From Pseudomonadota bacterium (GTDB lineage Bacteria; Pseudomonadota; Alphaproteobacteria; Acetobacterales; Acetobacteraceae): a stretch of 7,894 nt of DNA. Of the stretch, positions 6,356-7,894 are shown piece by piece. Made by a program: the position numbers and the translations under genes. The notes below the pieces were generated by a model that saw only the letters and a list, made by a program, of their open reading frames with translations, did no database searches and had not been told where the DNA came from. The stretch is from contig JAEWCI010000142.1 in assembly GCA_023390705.1 (NCBI GenBank), positions 1 through 7,894 of the forward strand. The letters are read 5' to 3'. The number at the start of each line of letters is the position of its first letter. Positions within the stretch are counted from its first letter, which is position 1.

Positions 6356-6682
6356 CTACAGCCCGTGCCGGCGCAACTCCGTCGCCAGCCCGCCGGTCAG
6401 CGCCAGCCAGGCCAGGCGCAGATCGGCCCGCAGCGACCACAGCGGATAGGTGAAGGTGGCCGGCCGGTTGCGCTCGACGAGCAGATGCGCCGCCCAGGCG
6501 AAGGCATAGCCCAGCACCGGCGCCGCCAGCAGCCACCACCAGCGCCCGGTCAGCGCGGCCCAGGCCAGCAGCAGCAGCGCCAGCCAGGTACCGCCGACAT
6601 GCAGCGCACGGGTCAGCGGCCGGGCATGCTCGCCCAGATAGAAGGGCCAGAATTCGGCGAAGCTGCGGAACCTCTCGGGCAT
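6356..6682 (-). CDS. Mpo1-like (DUF962) small membrane protein
   Basis: 108 residues. The frame opens further upstream, but the ATG at 6682 has AGGA 8 bases before it, and the protein then starts with the family N-terminus RFRSFAEFWPFYLGEH. Conserved features are FYLGEH (14-19), ALHVGGTWLAL (26-36) and AWAAHLLVERNRPATF (62-77), with family histidines H19, H28 and H66 as possible metal ligands, then the YPLWSLRADLRLAWL segment. Two or three hydrophobic stretches place it in the membrane. Yeast Mpo1 is an iron-dependent 2-hydroxy fatty acid dioxygenase; whether bacterial members do the same is not settled, so I give only the family. It lies about 95 bases upstream of the permease in the same orientation and may share its transcript, with no evident terminator between them (a GGCGC/GCGCC hairpin at the gene end lacks a T run). 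Confidence 0.9.
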   Translation of the reverse strand: MPERFRSFAEFWPFYLGEHARPLTRALHVGGTWLALLLLAWAALTGRWWWLLAAPVLGYAFAWAAHLLVERNRPATFTYPLWSLRADLRLAWLALTGGLATELRRHGL

Positions 6683-6773
6683 GGCTGGAATCCTGCGCCG
6701 CGCGGCGGGGGAAGGGCAAGCATGCGTTGGTTTCGCTGGCCGCGGGGCACCATGCTGCGGCACAAGCGCTGCC
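6683..6773. promoter_or_regulatory. Divergent promoter region between the DUF962 and MFS_3 genes
   Basis: These 91 bases must carry the start signals of both divergent genes. For the plus strand, TTGGTT (6727-6732) and CATGCT (6751-6756) with an 18-base gap make a weak sigma-70-like pair, and no good ribosome-binding site precedes the ATG at 6774, so the transcript may have a very short leader. I see no convincing minus-strand promoter. Confidence 0.35.
6696..6707. repeat. Perfect 12-base palindrome CGCCGCGCGGCG
   Basis: A perfect self-complementary 12-mer within the divergent interval, immediately upstream of the DUF962 ribosome-binding site. It could be an operator or a small mRNA hairpin masking that site. 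An all-GC palindrome arises easily in this composition. Confidence 0.35.
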
Positions 6774-7894
6774 ATGCCCCTGCCCCGCGCCTTCCTGCCG
6801 CTGCGCCACGCCACCTTCCGCGGCCTCTGGATCGCCACCCTGGCGAGCAATATCGGCCTCTGGACTCAGAGCACGGGCGCCGGCTGGCTGATGACCAGCC
6901 TCGACCCGCACCCGCTGATGGTCAGCCTGGTGCAGGCCGCCTCCATGCTGCCGGTCTTCCTGCTCGCCCTGCTCTCCGGCGCCCTGGCCGATATCATGGA
7001 CCGGCGGCTCTTCCTCATCGCCGGCCAGGGCTGGATCCTCTCCATGTCCGTGCTTCTGGCGCTGCTGACATGGCAGGACCTGCTCGGGCCCTGGGGGCTG
7101 ATCGCCTTCACCTTCGCCATCGGCATCGGCAACGCCATGAACTTCCCCGCCTGGGGCGCCACCACGCCGGAACTGGTGCCACGCGAGGATCTCATCAGCG
7201 CCGTCGCGCTGAATGGCATGAGCTTCAACCTGGCCCGCGCCATCGGCCCGGCGCTGGGCGGCTTCGCCATCGCCTGGGCAGGAGTGGAAGCGGCCTTCGT
7301 GCTGAACGCGGTGGCCTTCCTCGGCCTGATGGTGGTGCTGCTGCTGTGGCGGCGGGAGAGGGTGGCGCCACGGATGCCGCCGGAAAGCCTGCTCTCCGCC
7401 ATGCGGACGGGGCTGCGCTTCGTCGGCGCCACCCCGGCGATGCATGCGGTGATCATCCGATCCTGCGTCTTCTTCTTCTTCACCGCCGCGGTCTGGGGGC
7501 TGATGCCGCTCTTCGTGCGGTCCCAGTTGGGCCTGGGGCCGCAGGCCTTCGGCCTGATGCTGGCGGCCATGGGCGGCGGCGCGGTGGGTGCGGGTTTCTT
7601 CCTGCCGGCGCTGCGCGCCTGGATGGACCGCGACCGCATGGTCCTCTTCGCCTCGCTGCTGGCGGCGGCGGCCATGGGCGGGCTGGCGCTTGCCACCCAC
7701 TGGCTGCCGGCGGCGCTGTGCCTGATGAGCTATGGCGCCGCCTGGATCGCCGCCGGCAGCACCCTGTCCGCCTCGGCGCAATTGGCCGCGCCGCCCTGGG
7801 TGCGGGCCCGGGCCATCGCCATTCACCAGCTCAGCTTCTTCGGCGCCATGGCCGTGGGCTCGGCCCTGGCCGGCTGGCTGGGCGGCTGGGGCGG
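6774..7894 (+). CDS. MFS_3/EntS-like exporter, cut by the right edge
   Basis: 373 codons, open from the ATG at 6774 to the end of the window without a stop. The start MPLPRAFLPLRHATFRGLW matches the usual family N-terminus, an LRH..FR.LW block directly before helix 1, and no earlier ATG is in frame. Next come SNIGLWTQSTGAGWLMTSL (about 25-43), the motif-A loop GALADIMDRRLFL (about 69-81), PAWGATTPELVPREDLISAV and NGMSFNLARAIGPALGGF, all characteristic of the transmembrane secretion effector group (Pfam MFS_3) that includes the enterobactin exporter EntS. It is an inner-membrane proton-driven exporter of a small molecule; no siderophore or antibiotic genes nearby reveal the substrate. It is divergent from the DUF962 gene. 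Perhaps 30 to 150 residues are missing at the C-terminus. Confidence 0.92.
   Translation, partial: MPLPRAFLPLRHATFRGLWIATLASNIGLWTQSTGAGWLMTSLDPHPLMVSLVQAASMLPVFLLALLSGALADIMDRRLFLIAGQGWILSMSVLLALLTWQDLLGPWGLIAFTFAIGIGNAMNFPAWGATTPELVPREDLISAVALNGMSFNLARAIGPALGGFAIAWAGVEAAFVLNAVAFLGLMVVLLLWRRERVAPRMPPESLLSAMRTGLRFVGATPAMHAVIIRSCVFFFFTAAVWGLMPLFVRSQLGLGPQAFGLMLAAMGGGAVGAGFFLPALRAWMDRDRMVLFASLLAAAAMGGLALATHWLPAALCLMSYGAAWIAAGSTLSASAQLAAPPWVRARAIAIHQLSFFGAMAVGSALAGWLGGWG

Noticed and set aside
6291..7826. 511-codon minus-strand open frame
   Set aside because: It is a shadow: it runs antisense to the MFS_3 exporter and through the DUF962 gene in another frame, and its translation is His/Gln/Arg/Gly-rich with no family features.
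1..7894. CRISPR array, insertion-sequence ends or toxin-antitoxin pair
   Set aside because: No regularly spaced repeats, no transposase or terminal inverted repeats, and no recognisable toxin or antitoxin frames were found on reading both strands.

Overview
The window is very GC-rich, with G or C at most third codon positions. It carries an orphan Bug-type (tripartite tricarboxylate) binding protein, an AzgA-type purine permease, a NodB-fold deacetylase of the SFDNGP type and a tRNA-Glu next to a serine-recombinase remnant. Together these suggest an alphaproteobacterium, most likely Acetobacteraceae and Roseomonas-like. The taxonomic call is inference from composition and gene content; no marker gene is present.

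Left part (1-1883), a decayed accessory junction. A lipopolysaccharide/polysaccharide flippase on the minus strand runs off the left edge. It is broken by an in-frame TAA and, further on, by a frameshift. Upstream of it lie a possible 22-codon translationally coupled ORF, a sigma-54-like promoter match and about 200 bases with no recognisable gene. Next, on the plus strand, is the C-terminal remnant of a large serine recombinase. Its last 18 codons and stop are read antisense through the 3' part of an intact tRNA-Glu(UUC). This is the usual layout of an integration site at a tRNA gene, so the flippase side is probably old island material and the other side resident chromosome.

Right part (2037-7894), intact genes. 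On the minus strand, in transcription order, are a small Mpo1-like (DUF962) membrane protein, an AzgA-type NCS2 purine permease, a cytoplasmic NodB-fold deacetylase, a Bug-family periplasmic binding protein and an MFS transporter resembling the fosmidomycin-resistance group. Permease/deacetylase and deacetylase/Bug are each joined by a 4-base ATGA overlap, so these three are almost certainly one translationally coupled operon; the MFS gene follows 98 bases later. Divergent from the DUF962 gene, an MFS_3/EntS-like exporter starts at 6774 on the plus strand and is cut by the right edge.

I found no clearly new system. The points most worth checking are the doubly broken flippase beside the recombinase scar, the recombinase reading frame ending inside tRNA-Glu, the coupling of a purine permease to a deacetylase and an orphan binding protein, and the Asn substitution in the deacetylase's first motif.
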